DNA from: Amblyornis subalaris
Taxonomy: Eukaryota; Chordata; Aves; Passeriformes; Ptilonorhynchidae
Assembly: GCA_018881555.1 (NCBI GenBank)
Contig: JACAXG010000012.1
Span: 3,564,236-3,628,235 of the forward strand
Length of the DNA: 64,000 bases
Direction of reading: 5' to 3'
A program made the position numbers and the translations under genes. The notes beneath the pieces were generated by a model, which did not search any database, was not told the DNA's origin, and saw only the letters and a program-made list of their open reading frames with translations. Positions 60,901 to 64,000 of the stretch are shown piece by piece (position 1 is the first letter of the stretch; the number at the start of each line of letters is the position of its first letter).

Positions 60901-63900
60901 TATTGAAATGTTTATTGTTTGACTATATTGACTTAAATCAACAGTCCTATTGGGGAAATAGGGAGAAATAACTCAAAATAAGATGCCCCAATATAGCTTC
61001 TTAGAGCTAGTTAAGAAAAAATTTCCCAAAGTCTTTCCTGTGAAGATTCTGCCTCCTGAACAGAGCAAGGATGTAAGTCTTTCTTGCTACATGAAGCCAT
61101 GGTTGGAAGCAGAACAAGGAACACTCATGTTCTGTATAGATAGGAAGCCAAGAGGGAGTTGTTCACACAAGGGACATCTGCCAAAGCATTTAGGTTTGTC
61201 ATGCTTTGTTTGAGCCTAGAAATTGATGAATTTATAGGCAAGGCCGAAAGACAGGTAGAATTTCAAAGCTATCATTTTTTCCTTCAAATTTTAAATTTAT
61301 GTAGCTAAATAAAAATACTTGGGTATTACCAGTATTTTATTTGAACATATCCCCAACTAGAGAAGTATGATTACGAACCCAGGTCAGTGGCCTGGCCTAC
61401 TGCACTGTTCTCAGAGTTCATTTTTGCCACGTTAAATGAAAACAAAGCATCTGCCAGTTATTCACATTAAACCAGAACTTGGAGCTACAGCAATGTGGTT
61501 TAAAATAAAAATGAACATTTGTAGTTGGTTTTACTTAATTATTTTGCTTCACAAAAGGCCCAGTTGTTTTAGTAAAAGAAAAAATATTTGGTGTCAATAT
61601 TGCTGTTAAATGAAAGTTTTGCGGGTTATTTCTGTAGTACATGACAGAAAATAAGACTTAAAATTTTTATCTGAAAGATTACAATTATTTGATTAGAAAG
61701 TTACAGTATACTGAGAGCATAGAATTAAGAAGATTGTTACTAAATTCTGTATTCAGAATTATTCTTTCATTTCAGAGTATCGTAATTTTAATAAGACCTT
61801 TGCTATTTTGTGTACTTGTTTCTAGAAACCTTTACCTTCTTAGTAGTGTCATTGGAATGAAAGACAAAATTATTATTAGGAATGATTTGGGCATCTCCCT
61901 CTGTATATAATAAACAAGTTTTCATTCAACTGCACTTAGCACACATTCATTTGCCAAAAATAGAGAAGCAGCATAGTGAGAACTAAAACTTCTGTCAATA
62001 CAGTTGTCAAAACTTCTGATGCAGTGACCAAAAGATGTACACACTAGGTATAGAATCCCACCAAAATGACAAAACCAAACACCCAGATGTAGTCGCAGTG
62101 CTGACAGACAGAACTAGATGGCAGACGTTAGAAAGCTGTGAGTGCTGATGCCTTGCTTGCCCATCCCAGCTACAGCTGCTGGAAGGTATCAGGGATAGGC
62201 AGTGGTGAGGTCTGGCTGCAGACCAGCAGAGGACATTTCTAAAAGAACAGATTGCACTGCTTAATATTTTCCTAGGTAATATATATTCAGCTACTCATAC
62301 AAGTCTTATCATATCTGGCCAACTTCACTATCACCCCACTCATTAAGCACTCACTCCTTGATTTTATCTCCTAGCAGGAGTGGGCAAAATGACAAGCCTG
62401 AATCGAACTAGGCATCGTTTCAGTCGGTTATCACAAGAAGCCACCTTTGCCATCTGTCTTCCCTCTGGATGGCTGCATTGCCCTCTGCAAAGGGCTGCAC
62501 CTTGAAACCAGTCTGGGTGCAAAGCTGCACCAGGCTCAGCAATTTACGCCCTAAGAAAGGCATTTTGTCAAGGGCAGATGACAGGAGGGCTCCAAAACTG
62601 ACATGGGTAACATTGAGAGAGACTTGTGGATCCAGCTATCAGCCATAGACACCACAGAAGGTCTCCAGGTGGCTGAGCAGAGGGGCTCATCACCCTCCTG
62701 TGTGACACTTCCAGGCAGGCACTCGACGTGGAAAGCTTCAGATGGCCATTTGCAAGGTGTTGTTTGTGGGGCCTGGGAGAGTCTGGTACTTGTTCCCTCA
62801 CACTCAGCCCCAAGCAGACAAATCTCATGCCTCCCCAGACGTTCTGCAAAAGCTGTGCGTTTAATAGGGCTTGCAAAAGGACTAAGGGTTTGCTTCTCAA
62901 ATAAAGAAGGGATGAAAGGAACTTTCCTGGGGTTGTGCTGGCTCAATTCCTGTTTGATTGACTGCTCATGCTGTTGCGGTGGTGGTTATTAGAGCTGGTA
63001 AAAACACAATTTCTGTCCCACAGGAATTTCCTATACTTCAACATTTGTTTTCATTCTGAAACAGCATTAAGTATTTCAAAATAATGAACACTTTCATGGA
63101 TTCAGTGGCCCTAAAATAAATTAAAAAATGTCATTGTGCAAGCGTGCATGAGCACATTTTCAATCCAAAGGTCTAACCTCTTTTCTCCCCTAGACAGTCA
63201 CAAGCGTTTACAAGAGTTTTATTTCCAGATTCATCATATCAGTATTCTAGCTGATTGCTCTTCCTTGGGAAGGCCAGAGTGTAATGCTGAGCTGCCACCA
63301 CANTGCTTCCCCCCCTCCCTCCTTAGGTTCCCCAGTCTGCTCAAATCCTAGATATCTTGAGAGCATAAAGCAATCATTTGAAGATTTCTCCAGAAAACTC
63401 AGCACTGAGCTAGCAACAGCTAGATTCTGTACCCTCCTTTGCTTACTGTCCTTTTGTGGGATGCACTGAAATGAGGAGAGTAGGTTATTAAGAACTGTGA
63501 ACCTTAGTGTTCTTGGTTGGCAAATGGTCATTTGGATCTACAGAGATCCCAGGCGGTTCAGAGCAGTCTTTACACAGAACTAATACAACTCCACTTCTTG
63601 CTTAACTGCAGTGCACAATTAGTGACAAAATCCACCTCCTTTTATTTAACATGACTGTATTTTGAGGGAGGAGGAGGATGTAAGAACCAGCAGCTGGCAG
63701 GAATAGATATGTGATGACCTGCAGGGGTTCTCCAGCATGGTAATTGCTGCCTTGTTCTTTTCTTCCCCTTTTAAAGTCACACATAGCCTAAAATGGACAA
63801 GTGACATTCTGTTCCTCTCTAAGGACACAAATGAAGGAAACAACTGTCCTATCTTCACAGCTTTCAAGGTTCCAATGAAAACTTCGTTACCATTTTGCAC

Positions 63901-64000
63901 CATTCATCCCTCAGCCACAGATCCTCCCATCCCTGGCTGAACCATACAGCACTAAGGTTAATATTACTGCATCACAGCCTACTAGGTGGAATAGAGCTGC
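57961..64000. other. Non-coding stretch with two raised-GC blocks
   Basis: No gene is supported. Raised-GC blocks at 59620-60110 and 62150-62950 have many overlapping frames on both strands (up to 131 minus and 129 plus at 62.55-62.99 kb), which signals few stops rather than coding. An acceptor-like 'cttcctctcccag' ends near 59815 without a matching donor. A donor-like CTG|GTGAGTAT lies near 58882. A 12-A run followed by CAAAA repeats is at 60283-60307. A C-rich tract near 63308-63322 could form a quadruplex on the minus strand. One N is at 63303. Confidence 0.5.
60283..60307. repeat. A-rich low-complexity tract
   Basis: Twelve A are followed by CAAAAACCAAAACC. No polyadenylation hexamer stands in the right place upstream, so this is a simple repeat. 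Confidence 0.85.

Noticed and set aside
62551..62992. Frames of 131 and 110 (minus) and 129 (plus) codons over the same DNA
   Set aside because: Overlap on both strands points to low stop-codon density in a GC-richer block, not to a gene.
1..64000. CRISPR arrays, operons, ribosome binding sites, phage or plasmid features
   Set aside because: The base composition, the CR1 and ERV repeats and the lack of dense coding show vertebrate nuclear DNA. No regularly spaced repeats were seen.

Overview
The window looks like gene-poor nuclear DNA from a bird, most likely a songbird. It is AT-rich and full of stop codons in every frame, with no operon-like or dense coding layout. Three repeats carry the taxonomic signal. 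A CR1 LINE 3' end lies near 44.74-44.80 kb, with the hallmark of bird and reptile CR1 tails. A long GC-rich LTR on the minus strand (4.42-4.92 kb) resembles a passerine LTR family I recall as TguLTR5-type. A second, ERVL-like solo LTR sits at 21.51-21.88 kb. The family names come from memory and no database was searched.

I found no protein-coding gene that I can recognise. The open frames of 60-170 codons overlap on both strands, lack recognisable domains, and fit chance or repeat-derived frames. Three short segments have the form acceptor + open frame + donor: 19415-19492 (+), 43361-43396 (+) and 36134-36221 (-). They are listed as exon candidates at low confidence. They do not share a strand or an obvious product. 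The window is therefore either a gene desert or part of a very large intron.

Layout. 0-9 kb: AT-rich filler with the minus-strand LTR. 9.2-9.7 kb: a block that reads like a conserved non-coding element. 10-19 kb: AT-rich with small repeats. 19.4-20.2 kb: higher GC, with the best exon-like segment. 20.7-25 kb: a hairpin, the solo LTR, a GC-rich patch with a (CCCT)n tract, and microsatellites. 26-32 kb: small tandem duplications and a CpG-rich patch at 29.0-29.3 kb. 32.4 kb: a long, near-perfect hairpin. 36-43 kb: exon-like segments, a strong polypyrimidine tract and a G-quadruplex motif. 43.9-47.4 kb: the most regulatory-looking stretch, with CpG-dense, enhancer-like sequence and a true CpG island at 47.08-47.36 kb. 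49.7-51.3 kb: another conserved-looking block. 52-64 kb: mostly featureless, with an AATAAA plus 29-A tract at 57.8 kb.

The most interesting items are the CpG island with its neighbouring enhancer-like DNA, the 18-bp perfect-stem hairpin at 32.4 kb, the G-quadruplex at 40.2 kb, the retrocopy-like poly(A) signature at 57.8 kb and the exon-like segments. I saw no convincing new gene system.
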